Source of the DNA: JAIVJN01 sp036732565
GTDB lineage: Bacteria > Acidobacteriota > Vicinamibacteria > Vicinamibacterales > UBA2999
NCBI GenBank assembly: GCA_036732565.1
Contig: DAINCF010000001.1
Location: forward strand, 1-64,000
DNA length: 64,000 nucleotides
Direction of reading: 5' to 3'
In this document: positions 41,380 through 49,797 of the stretch, one piece after another
How the letters are laid out: each line of letters begins with the position of its first letter
How positions within the stretch are numbered: the stretch's first letter is position 1
Position numbers and translations under genes: made by a program
Notes under the pieces: generated by a model
What the model saw: only the letters and a program-made list of their open reading frames with translations
Database searches by the model: none
Told to the model about the DNA's origin: nothing

Positions 41380-41949
41380 ATGGACCTAGAGTCGTCGTTC
41401 GAGCTGATTGAACGTGCGCAAGCCGGCGATTCGTCGGCCCTCGAACGCCTGCTCGCGCGCTATCGCCCACGCCTTCAGCGATGGGCCAGTGGGCGCTTGC
41501 CCCGTTATGCCCGCGACATGACCGACACGGACGATCTCGTGCAGGAGGCGTTGATCGGCACGTTCAAGAACTTCAAGGCATTCGAGCACCGGGGTGAATG
41601 GGCGCTACAGGGATACCTACGGCGTGCGGTGACCAACCGCATTCGGGACGAACTGCGTAGGGTCGAAGCGCAGCCCAGACGTGAGGAGTTGCGAGACGAC
41701 ACGCCGGGTAGCGACCGCTCGCCCCTCGAACTGGCCATGGGTCGTGAGGCGTTCGGCAGGTACGACACGGCGCTGTCGCTCTTGGAGGGCGTCGAACGCG
41801 AAGCCGTGATTGCCAGAATCGAATTGGGCTGCAGCTACCAAGAGATCGCAGCGCTCGCCGACAGGGCAAGCGCGGATGCCGCGCGGATGTTGGTGGCACG
41901 AGCCTTGGCCAAGCTGGCGACAGCAATGGCTGGGAATTCTCACGCCTAG
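41380..41949 (+). CDS. ECF-type RNA polymerase sigma factor
   Basis: Sigma factor, 189 aa from the ATG at 41380 (MDLESSFELIERAQAGD), a start that matches usual ECF N-termini better than the 28-codon longer frame. Region 2: LLARYRPRLQRWASGRLP, TDDLVQEALIGTFKNF, GYLRRAVTNRIRDELRR. Region 4: LLEGVEREAVIARIELGCSY with the helix-turn-helix SYQEIAALADRASADAARM. It precedes the kinase-TPR gene by 54 bases and diverges from the other sigma-like gene. With the kinase it repeats the sigma/kinase theme seen at 23-26 kb. Confidence 0.88.
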   Translation: MDLESSFELIERAQAGDSSALERLLARYRPRLQRWASGRLPRYARDMTDTDDLVQEALIGTFKNFKAFEHRGEWALQGYLRRAVTNRIRDELRRVEAQPRREELRDDTPGSDRSPLELAMGREAFGRYDTALSLLEGVEREAVIARIELGCSYQEIAALADRASADAARMLVARALAKLATAMAGNSHA

Positions 41950-42003
41950 GCCGTCTATTGTGTGTCCTGGTTGAGCTGTTATCATCTGCGCGGAACAGAG
42001 CTG

Positions 42004-44499
42004 ATGTTGTCTCGTGATGCCACGTTGCTGACTCTCGCAGAGGCTGTTGCTGACGGCTCCGACATCGACTGGCTGCGTGCGGAGTCCAGCGCGGATGGCG
42101 TCAGCCAACTGGAGATCGTGCAGCAGCTCCGGCTCCTGGCGAGTCTCGGTGCATCGAGTCGTGCGACCGCGGCGCAGTGGGGACCACTCCAGCTGCGAAG
42201 CGAGATTGGCGGGGGCACCTTCGGAACCGTCTACCGGGCCTGGGATCCTCGCCTCGAACGCGAAGTCGCGTTGAAGCTGCTCCATCCGGAACCTGGAACC
42301 CCCTCGAGCCCTTCGACAGTCGTCAAAGAAGCGCGGCTCCTCGCCCAGGTGGACAGGCATCCGAGTGTTGTCAAGGTCTACGGCGCAGACGTTTTCGATG
42401 GCAGGGTCGGTATCTGGATGGAGTTCGTAACCGGGCGAACCCTAAAGCAGATCATCGAGGAGCAAGGACCGTTCGGGGCCGAGGAAGCCGCTCTGATAGG
42501 TCGTGATTTGTGTGGAGCGCTGGCAGCGGTGCACAAGCTTGGCTTCGTTCACCGGGATGTCAAGGCGCAGAACGTGATGCGGGAAGCCGGCGGGCGGATT
42601 GTCCTGATGGATTTCGGCGCAGGACACGCAGCCGCCGATCGCGAACTGCGCCCGCTGGCCGGCACGCCGCTGTACTTGGCACCCGAGCTGCTCGGCGGAG
42701 CGACCGCGAGTCCACAGTCCGATCTATACAGCCTTGGGGTACTTCTGTACTACCTGGTCACCGGGCAGTTCCCAGTGACAGCGACATCGCTGTCCGAATT
42801 GCGTGCGCGGCACGCGGAAGGCAGCCGCCAACTGTTACGCGACGCGCGGCCGGACTTGCCTGATTGGTTCGTGCGAGCGGTCGATCAAGCAACCGCGCCG
42901 ATGCCGTCCGACCGCCCACAGAGTGCCGGGGCGCTGGAAGCGCTCTTGGAGCCAGGGTCACGGCTCGCCTCGGGACCTACTTCTGTCGTTCGACCGCTCT
43001 CGCGGCGATTAGCGCCTACTTGGGCACTGGCAGCCGTGTGTGTCCTGACGCTCTTAGCTCTGATCGGGCTGGCGCTCTTCACGATGCAGGGAGGCACGAC
43101 TCTAGGTGTTGTACCCAAAGTGGCCGTTCTTCCGATTCTCAACTTGTCTGGACAGCCCGACTGGATCGCCGACGCTTTCGCCGACGACCTGATGACCACC
43201 TTCACCCTCGTCGATGGCGTGCAACTGGCGGGTTGGACATCGGCCTCTGCCGCAGCTCGTCGGCCTGGCGCGAGTCCGACTGAAATCGCAACGGCGCTCG
43301 GCGTTGAGTGGTTGATTGAGGGATCGGTCCGCCGAGGAGAATCCAGCGACGGTGTGTTGGTCAATCTGAGACTTCTGGATCGCGCCGGGTCGGTGCGATG
43401 GAGCAATTCGTTCAGCAAAGCCGTTCGCGACCTGACCACTGTTCCCCGGGAGGCCGTGACCGGTGTGGCTTCGGCAATAGGCATAGCTCTCCCCGTCGAT
43501 GCACCGGTTCGCACGGGCCTTCCGCACAGTCAGAATGACGGGGCTCGAGCTGCCTACCTGGAGGCCAGATCGCTCCTTCGGAACGACACGGTCGCGAACT
43601 ACAAAGCCGCGCGCGGCTACCTCGAGCGCGCGATCGCGCTCGATTCTCAGTACGCGATGGCACACGCGACTTTGGGAAGATGCCTCATCGATCTTCAAGT
43701 GAACGGACTCGTGCCGACGAGCGAAGCGATCCCTCTGGCACGCGAGCACATCAACCGGGCGATCGCTCTCGATGGGCGCCTGTCAGAGCCCCACACACGG
43801 TTGGCGGACCTGCGCCTCTACTATGACCGTGACTGGTCTGGAGCTGGCGATTCATATCGGAACGCCATCAGCCTCAATCCGAACGATATCCTTGCTCGCA
43901 TCCAGTACTCGAAGTACCTCGCCGCGCTCGGACGCGTAAACGAGGCGGTCGTTCAAGCCAGGACTGCTGAAGATCTCGATCCAGTTTCTCCGGCTACCGG
44001 GAACGTTGCGATGATGCTTTACTACGCGCGTCGCCATGACGAGTCGGTGGTGGCTTTCCAGCGGCGTCTTCGAGCCTCACCTGGCTTGACGCAAGTGCAT
44101 TTCAGTATCGGCCGCGTCTATGCGGCCAAGGGTGCGTTCGGTGACGCCCTTCGTGAGTTGCGGCGAGCCATTGAAATTGGCGGCGGCGCGACGGCCAGCC
44201 CTCTCTACCTTGCGGAATTGGCACGTACCCATGCGCAGGCGGGCGACGAGTCAGAAGCGAGGCTCCAACTTTCGACCCTGGAACGCGCGAATCCACAACT
44301 GAGCGCTAATCTCCGCGCCTACTTCGGATATGTTTACGCGGCGCTGGGAGATAAGGACAAAGCCTTCGAGCTTCTGCAGGCTGCTGTGGACGAACAGGCG
44401 GCCGTTCTGATGTGGGCGCAGGTAGACCCACGATTGGATGGCCTGCGTGACGATGCTCGATATCCACAACTCCTACGCAGTATTGCGCTTGTCAAGTGA
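42004..44499 (+). CDS. Ser/Thr protein kinase with FlgO/TolB-like and TPR domains
   Basis: Membrane kinase, about 831 aa. Residues 62-320 are a PknB-type kinase: GGGTFGTVYRAW, VALKLL (ATP lysine), FVHRDVKAQNVM and MDFGAGHA, where the usual DFG is kept, so activity is plausible. A membrane helix lies near 345-365 (AAVCVLTLLALIGLALF). It is followed by a FlgO/TolB-type domain (VAVLPILNLSG, ALGVEWLIEGSVRRGES) and about eight TPRs. Start ATG 42004 chosen over 41962; both have weak ribosome-binding sites. It lies between the sigma factor and the 75-aa/SagB pair, probably in one operon with them. Confidence 0.9.
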   Translation: MLSRDATLLTLAEAVADGSDIDWLRAESSADGVSQLEIVQQLRLLASLGASSRATAAQWGPLQLRSEIGGGTFGTVYRAWDPRLEREVALKLLHPEPGTPSSPSTVVKEARLLAQVDRHPSVVKVYGADVFDGRVGIWMEFVTGRTLKQIIEEQGPFGAEEAALIGRDLCGALAAVHKLGFVHRDVKAQNVMREAGGRIVLMDFGAGHAAADRELRPLAGTPLYLAPELLGGATASPQSDLYSLGVLLYYLVTGQFPVTATSLSELRARHAEGSRQLLRDARPDLPDWFVRAVDQATAPMPSDRPQSAGALEALLEPGSRLASGPTSVVRPLSRRLAPTWALAAVCVLTLLALIGLALFTMQGGTTLGVVPKVAVLPILNLSGQPDWIADAFADDLMTTFTLVDGVQLAGWTSASAAARRPGASPTEIATALGVEWLIEGSVRRGESSDGVLVNLRLLDRAGSVRWSNSFSKAVRDLTTVPREAVTGVASAIGIALPVDAPVRTGLPHSQNDGARAAYLEARSLLRNDTVANYKAARGYLERAIALDSQYAMAHATLGRCLIDLQVNGLVPTSEAIPLAREHINRAIALDGRLSEPHTRLADLRLYYDRDWSGAGDSYRNAISLNPNDILARIQYSKYLAALGRVNEAVVQARTAEDLDPVSPATGNVAMMLYYARRHDESVVAFQRRLRASPGLTQVHFSIGRVYAAKGAFGDALRELRRAIEIGGGATASPLYLAELARTHAQAGDESEARLQLSTLERANPQLSANLRAYFGYVYAALGDKDKAFELLQAAVDEQAAVLMWAQVDPRLDGLRDDARYPQLLRSIALVK

Positions 44500-44569
44500 C
44501 GGAGCTTAGTCGGTCCGATTCAGTCTCAGCGGCGGACTGGACCAACGCCACATAACCGAGGAGGCCGGC

Positions 44570-44797
44570 ATGGCTGTGACGGTGAATCTGCACAAGGACA
44601 AAGCAAAGCTGGAGGCGAAGATTGACGCCCTTCGAGATCTGGACACTAAGGAGGCTGAGCGCATGGCGAAGGCACTCGAACGCCTCTTGAAAGTCATGAA
44701 GGGCGTGTGCGTTGTCATGGGAAAAAAAGACTCCAGTATGGCCCGAGTGTTTCGACGCGAGGATAAGTCGAACAAGCCCAAACCATCCAATCGATGA
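44570..44797 (+). CDS. 75-aa basic helical protein coupled to the SagB-like gene
   Basis: Small protein with an excellent ribosome-binding site (GAGGAGG, five bases, ATG). The first 45 residues are a charged amphipathic helix (DKAKLEAKIDALRDLDTKEA), followed by VMKGVCVVMGKKDSSM with a single Cys and a basic tail. Its stop overlaps the ATG of the SagB-like gene (ATGA). It could be a RiPP precursor or a partner of the oxidoreductase; it has no Ser/Thr/Cys-rich core typical of azole peptides, so partner or unrelated small protein is as likely. Confidence 0.8.
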   Translation: MAVTVNLHKDKAKLEAKIDALRDLDTKEAERMAKALERLLKVMKGVCVVMGKKDSSMARVFRREDKSNKPKPSNR

Positions 44798-45963
44798 AGG
44801 TGTCGCGCAACCGGGTTCGCCGCTCACCCCACTTGGTGTCCTATTGGGATGGTGGGCGGTTGACCCTGATGAATTTCTGCACTGGTGTCGCCGCTGAAGC
44901 GACGCCAGTAGCCATCGAAGTCTTGTCCTTTTTCGGCCGATGGCGGCCACGAGCCGAACTGCGACGCGCGATGCCGTCGGCTCCTCCTGATCTGCTTGAG
45001 CTCGTCGTCAATCGCTTGATCGAGTGTTCATTCTTGGAGGGGCAGGGCAGCAGGAGTCGTGCGGAACCCACCTTGAAGAAATGGAAACATTGGAACCCCG
45101 CGGCAGGCTTCTTCCATTACGCGACTCGTGATGTGCCCTACGTTGATCCGGCCGCGAAGAAACCTTCGCTGGCTTCGACCCGTGTGCGGCGTCCGCCGCT
45201 GGTCAAGCGGCTCTCCGGGGTAGCGACCACCCACCTGCCCCGATCGTATGCACTGGACTCGTTTACCAACACCTTGTTGGGGCGCCGAACCTGGCGGGAT
45301 TTTGGCGACGGTCCTCTCACCAAGGACGAGCTCGCAACGCTATTGAACCTCACCGGAGGCGTGCAACGCTGGGAGATGACACTGGAGGGCCGCGCCCCAT
45401 TGAAAACATCTCCGTCGGGCGGGGCCACACATCCAGGCGAACTGTACGTGCTGGCTTTGAATGTGAAGGGGCTGAAACGCGGCATCTATCACTATCGGGC
45501 TGACAATCATACGTTGGAACTAGTGCGCTCGCGCGGAAGTCGCGCCGATGTAGAACGCTACCTGCCGACTCAGTGGTGGTACCGCCGGGCCGCGGCTCTC
45601 GTCTTCTTTACCGCAGTCTTCGCGAGGAGCATGTGGCGCTATCGGTCGGCTCGGGCGTATCGAGCCTTACTGATCGAGGCCGGGCATCAATGCCAGACGT
45701 TCTGCCTCACGGCGACTTGGCTTGGCTTGGCCCCCTTTTGCTCGATGGCCCTGGCCGACTCCGCAATCGAAGATGATTTGGGAATCTCGAGCGACACGGA
45801 GTCGGTGTTGTATGCAGCGGGCGTTGGGCGGCGCCCCGCTGGAGTGGAATGGGCGCCCGCGCCTCGCGATGCGGACTGGCTCGATGGACCCTCGAAGGTG
45901 GATCACAGACCATTGGCCTCTAGCGGCAACGATTCCAAGCGAAGAGCCAAGGGCACACGGTAG
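44794..45963 (+). CDS. SagB-type FMN oxidoreductase (nitroreductase-like)
   Basis: FMN-dependent dehydrogenase of the SagB/ThcOx branch, 389 aa. Residues 38-82 form a winged-helix/RRE-like N-terminal segment (VAIEVLSFFGRWRPRAEL). The nitroreductase domain has LLGRRTWRDFGDGPL (161-175), TSPSGGATHPGELYVLAL (205-222, the SagB signature), GIYHYRADNHTLE, EAGHQCQTFCLTATWLGL (295-312) and YAAGVGR. In RiPP clusters such enzymes oxidise azolines to azoles, with a YcaO cyclase; no YcaO, protease or transporter of that kind is in the window. Possibly a stand-alone SagB family member, which are known but poorly understood. Coupled to the 75-aa gene. Confidence 0.85.
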   Translation: MKVSRNRVRRSPHLVSYWDGGRLTLMNFCTGVAAEATPVAIEVLSFFGRWRPRAELRRAMPSAPPDLLELVVNRLIECSFLEGQGSRSRAEPTLKKWKHWNPAAGFFHYATRDVPYVDPAAKKPSLASTRVRRPPLVKRLSGVATTHLPRSYALDSFTNTLLGRRTWRDFGDGPLTKDELATLLNLTGGVQRWEMTLEGRAPLKTSPSGGATHPGELYVLALNVKGLKRGIYHYRADNHTLELVRSRGSRADVERYLPTQWWYRRAAALVFFTAVFARSMWRYRSARAYRALLIEAGHQCQTFCLTATWLGLAPFCSMALADSAIEDDLGISSDTESVLYAAGVGRRPAGVEWAPAPRDADWLDGPSKVDHRPLASSGNDSKRRAKGTR

Positions 45964-46221
45964 GGCCGTCTTCAGCGATCACTTTCGGACTGGTGCACGT
46001 ATGGATACTGACCCGAACGGCCGAATCCACCCGCCTTCGTCGCGAGCATGTGGATCAGCGGACGCTCTGGTAAACGGCGGTACCCCGTAGCCGAGGAATT
46101 CTGGGAAGCGCGAACGAGTCCTTGATGGCTCCCGGAACGAGCGGGATGAGACGCCGTGCGATCTTGCCTGCGGTGTCCGTCTAAGCTGGAAAGGTGTCAA
46201 CCGATCACCGGGGGTAAGACG

Positions 46222-49140
46222 GTGCAACAATTTGCCCTGCCGTTCCACTTGTCGAACCGATTTCAACGTTCGAGCCTCTTTTCATCGTTGGCCGGCTCGC
46301 TGATCGTCGTTGCCGCGAGCACGTCGCTCGCCGTGGCGCAGCCCGCCGAGGTGACAACGATTCGAATCTTGAAGGAGGGGCTTTCGCAGAATGTGGTGTC
46401 GACGACCCCTTCGAGCAGTGGTAAGGAGGCGGTCGCTGATGAGAAGCTAGCCTTCTTGTCGGAATTTGATGCATACGTTGAGTTCGAGACCAGCTTCCTG
46501 GAACGGGACGCAGATCGCCTTGACGCAACTTTCCGCGCTTTGAAGGAGCACCAAATTCCGCCTGACGTCCTGCGGCCGACGCGATGCGGCTCTGGGCCGG
46601 GTGGCGTCTGCGTTCGCTTGGATCTCGTGACCGGCGTCGAGCGGGTGGTACCGGCGTCAGTACTCGCCGTGTTCGTGGACTCAGGGCTGATTCGTTTCAG
46701 GGCCTTTCGGCGAGACGGCTCGTTCATTCCATCCGGTACGGGCGCTGTGCGGTTGGCGCCTGCCGGCCACGAGATCCTGAGGGTGGACGGTTCGGGCTTG
46801 ACCGTCTTCCCGTGCACACCCGTCGACACATCTGCTGCATGCAGCGCGCTCACGCTCGTCCGCGTTCCGACCCGGGAGTTGACGCTACAGGTGGCTGCTA
46901 CCCGGGCGGGGGCGCTTCCTCCAACCGCACCGAGCTGGGTGCAACTCATCGAGCAATGCGACCAACCGGCCTGGGCGGGATGCCTCGTCATCACGCTGAG
47001 TCGCGCGCGCCAGGAGCTGCCGCGATCGCTCGTTGACGAGATAGTGGCGCGACCGCTGCGCGCGCGAGTGGTCGGTCTACCCGACGTCGGTCCAGAACTG
47101 AAACCACTGATACTTCCGCCACCACTCTTGCCTGGCATCGGGCCGCTTAGCAAACAACCGCCGGCCAGCACGCCCACGCAGAGACCGCAATCGCAGCAGG
47201 TCATGTACGCGACATTGTCAGGTGAAGGCGAGCTCGCGATCTCGTTCAGAAACTACCGCAGACCTGTGACGATACCTTCTGGTGCTGACCTTGAGATCCG
47301 GAATTTCAGTGATATCGATGTGACCGTCGAAGTGCGCACTCCTGCAGCGGTGGCATCGGGCGAAATACTTCGGCAGGGTAGCATTCGCATGGGACCTTGT
47401 AGTGACGCGAAGTTTCAATGCGTTACAGGTGTTGCGCTGCGCGATTCCACGTTGCGTATTCCGGCAGTGGCCCTCGCAGTACGTGCCGACACTGCGGCAA
47501 CCTTGACGATCCGGGCACTGGTGGGCCTGACGACGACAAGCGATGGCTATTTGCTGCTCAGGAAAGATCCGAACCTGGTTGCTCAGCCTCCTCCGGTGGA
47601 AGGCCCGGTGAATTATCTGTCGCAACCGGCGGCGCTTCCAGAATCAACGGAGCCATCCGGCATGTGCCCTCCTGAGCGGAATGAGAAGGGAGAGCTGAAA
47701 AACCCGCCCACCTCCAGCCTGTCGCTGATAGGCGATTTCGTGCTGCAGCGACTTGCGGATTTCGACGACGACAACGACGGTGAGGACGTCATAACTTCGA
47801 CAGCACCCTACGACGGTGGGTACTACGCAGGAATTCAGGGAGATGCCAAGGTGGAGTTCAAGCGGCTCAACGGTCCGCTGGACGGTACGCTCACCCTCTT
47901 GTTTCAGAAATCGTATTTCGGCGGCGTCGACAGTCGGCTGTTGCCCCACAGCTCACAAGCGACGCTGGGGCGGTCGCCGGTGATTCGTGTTGACGATGTG
48001 GTGAGCGTCGAAAACTACTTTTTCAAGGTCACGCCATCGCCTTACATGTTCCTGCAGGTCGGCCGGTTGACACTGCCGACCAAGCCCGACAACGTTGCGG
48101 GTCGCGAGGCCGCCGAGGGTTTTCAGATTGCATTCAATCCCCGGTGCGGCGGTTTCGCCACGATCACTCCTTCCTACGCAATCATGCGCGAGGGGCTGAA
48201 CGGCTTCGTCGACGAGCACGATCGTGACGCCGATGTAGTGGCTCTCGATGTCGAACTCGACTGGAGTAAGTGGACACCCAAACCAAGATCCAAACCCGGG
48301 ACCGCCGACTCCAAAGCCGCGGCTGGCAGCAAGAATCGTGCTCCAGCTGTTCGTTTCGCGCTCCGCTACGCCTGGGACCGTGGGCGCGACTTTGAGTCCT
48401 CCGAGCCACTCCTCGACTACAACGCGGAGTTGCACGACAGCTATGGCACGCTGAAGCGCTGGACCATCGGCACCGACTATGTGCAGGCCATATTGGGCGG
48501 GTATACGGTGAAGGGAGCGGCGTATCACAGTCGCCTCAGACGCATGGATGCCGCAGCGAATCGTCAGCAGGGGCACGGTACCGTCGTTCGGGGTGACCTG
48601 ATAAGCCCCGATTGGGGTCCGGCGGGTCAGCTCGGTTTCACGTTCGCGCGTGGGGCCGGCGACGATCCTTCCACCCCTCTCATCGATGAAGGATTTCTCG
48701 GCAACGATCAGCGCCGTTTCGCGGAGGGTGGTGACAAAGCTGATCGTCAGCCCGACTCGATCTTCTTCGGCCGCCTAGTGAACGTGGCACAGGTTCGGCA
48801 GGTCGACGGCAAGCTCAGGCCGGCGTTCGGCTTGGGCAACAAGACCTATGCAGCGCTGACGTGGAACTCGCATGTCCCGTCCCCTGACGGTAATCCGTTG
48901 CGGAACCTGCTGCTAAGGGTCAAGTACCGCAGCATATGGCAGCGCGATCTCGGCGATGCCACTGGCTTCGCGGGATCCGAAGTCGCGCTACGGGTGATGG
49001 GCGTCGGCACCTGGACACCCTATGCGGGGCTCACCTACTACCGGCCTGGCATGGCGATGAGGCACTTGATTGCCAGGACCCAGATCGTCCAGTTCGCGCT
49101 CGGTGCGACCGTACAGGTCCCCCTGTTCGATCTCAGATGA
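46222..49140 (+). CDS. Large porin-like outer-membrane protein
   Basis: Exported protein of about 972 aa. The GTG at 46222 has GGGGG upstream and gives a long signal peptide (FSSLAGSLIVVAASTSLAVAQ). Residues up to about 480 are beta-rich soluble domains (for example PSGADLEIRNFSDIDVTVEV) with several paired Cys; a Pro/Gln-rich linker is near 320-345. The C-terminal half looks like a phosphate-selective-porin or OprP-like barrel (DGTLTLLFQKSYFGG, YFFKVTPSPYMFLQVGRL, GAAYHSRLRRM, LLLRVKYRSIW) and ends in VQVPLFDLR. No TonB plug. It follows the SagB gene by about 258 bases. Function unknown; surface channel joined to a large periplasmic part is the best reading. Confidence 0.75.
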   Translation: MQQFALPFHLSNRFQRSSLFSSLAGSLIVVAASTSLAVAQPAEVTTIRILKEGLSQNVVSTTPSSSGKEAVADEKLAFLSEFDAYVEFETSFLERDADRLDATFRALKEHQIPPDVLRPTRCGSGPGGVCVRLDLVTGVERVVPASVLAVFVDSGLIRFRAFRRDGSFIPSGTGAVRLAPAGHEILRVDGSGLTVFPCTPVDTSAACSALTLVRVPTRELTLQVAATRAGALPPTAPSWVQLIEQCDQPAWAGCLVITLSRARQELPRSLVDEIVARPLRARVVGLPDVGPELKPLILPPPLLPGIGPLSKQPPASTPTQRPQSQQVMYATLSGEGELAISFRNYRRPVTIPSGADLEIRNFSDIDVTVEVRTPAAVASGEILRQGSIRMGPCSDAKFQCVTGVALRDSTLRIPAVALAVRADTAATLTIRALVGLTTTSDGYLLLRKDPNLVAQPPPVEGPVNYLSQPAALPESTEPSGMCPPERNEKGELKNPPTSSLSLIGDFVLQRLADFDDDNDGEDVITSTAPYDGGYYAGIQGDAKVEFKRLNGPLDGTLTLLFQKSYFGGVDSRLLPHSSQATLGRSPVIRVDDVVSVENYFFKVTPSPYMFLQVGRLTLPTKPDNVAGREAAEGFQIAFNPRCGGFATITPSYAIMREGLNGFVDEHDRDADVVALDVELDWSKWTPKPRSKPGTADSKAAAGSKNRAPAVRFALRYAWDRGRDFESSEPLLDYNAELHDSYGTLKRWTIGTDYVQAILGGYTVKGAAYHSRLRRMDAAANRQQGHGTVVRGDLISPDWGPAGQLGFTFARGAGDDPSTPLIDEGFLGNDQRRFAEGGDKADRQPDSIFFGRLVNVAQVRQVDGKLRPAFGLGNKTYAALTWNSHVPSPDGNPLRNLLLRVKYRSIWQRDLGDATGFAGSEVALRVMGVGTWTPYAGLTYYRPGMAMRHLIARTQIVQFALGATVQVPLFDLR

Positions 49141-49308
49141 CTTTGTGCGACATTGCGAAGATGAAGTCCCGTTTGTTCGGTTTCCAAGCTCGAGTCGACG
49201 CTTCAGCCGTCGAGATATCACCAAGGCCCGAGGATCGCAAGATAGACGGGTTGGATAACCACTCGATGTCGCGAATCACAACGCACCGTCGTGGCATCCA
49301 AGGTGGAT

Positions 49309-49791
49309 ATGACACCAGATCAGTCGATCGTGGCTTCCTCCGTCAACGCCTGGAAGCAGCAACTGGAGAGAGCCGAGAAGTTGTTTTCAGGGCTCGACGA
49401 CGCCCAGCTCTTGACCGAGGTCGCGCCAGGCAGGAATCGCCTCGTGTATCTGTGGGGGCATCTGATTGCCGTCCACGACGCGATGCTGCCGCTGCTCGGG
49501 CTGGGCCCGCGGCTCCATCCCGAACTGGACGAGGTCTTCCTGACGTCGCCCGATCGCACGACCGCCGAACTGCCCTCGGCAGTGGAGCTGAAACGGCTTT
49601 GGCAAGATGTGAACGGGCGGCTGCTTGCCGGCTTCGATGGCTTCACCGCCGCCGACTGGGCGCAGAAGCACAGCGCGGTCTCGACTGACGACTTCGCGGC
49701 GAATCCCCTGCGGAACCGCCTGGCGATTCTGCTCAGCCGCACGTCTCACGTCGCGTATCACCTCGGCCAGGCGCAACTCGCACCCAAGTGA
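49309..49791 (+). CDS. DinB-family protein
   Basis: Four-helix-bundle protein of the DinB_2 type, 160 aa. Metal-ligand candidates are in LWGHLIAVHDAML and SHVAYHLGQAQL, in the expected first and last helices. The start at 49309 (MTPDQSIV) has an AAGGTGG close upstream. It is convergent with the S1-domain gene, six bases from its end. Enzymatic role unknown. Confidence 0.85.
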   Translation: MTPDQSIVASSVNAWKQQLERAEKLFSGLDDAQLLTEVAPGRNRLVYLWGHLIAVHDAMLPLLGLGPRLHPELDEVFLTSPDRTTAELPSAVELKRLWQDVNGRLLAGFDGFTAADWAQKHSAVSTDDFAANPLRNRLAILLSRTSHVAYHLGQAQLAPK

Positions 49792-49797
49792 CTCGGC

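Noticed and set aside
44570..44797. Confident RiPP precursor call for the 75-aa protein
   Set aside because: No Gly-Gly leader site and no Cys/Ser/Thr-rich core; only coupling to SagB supports it, so it is kept as a possibility.
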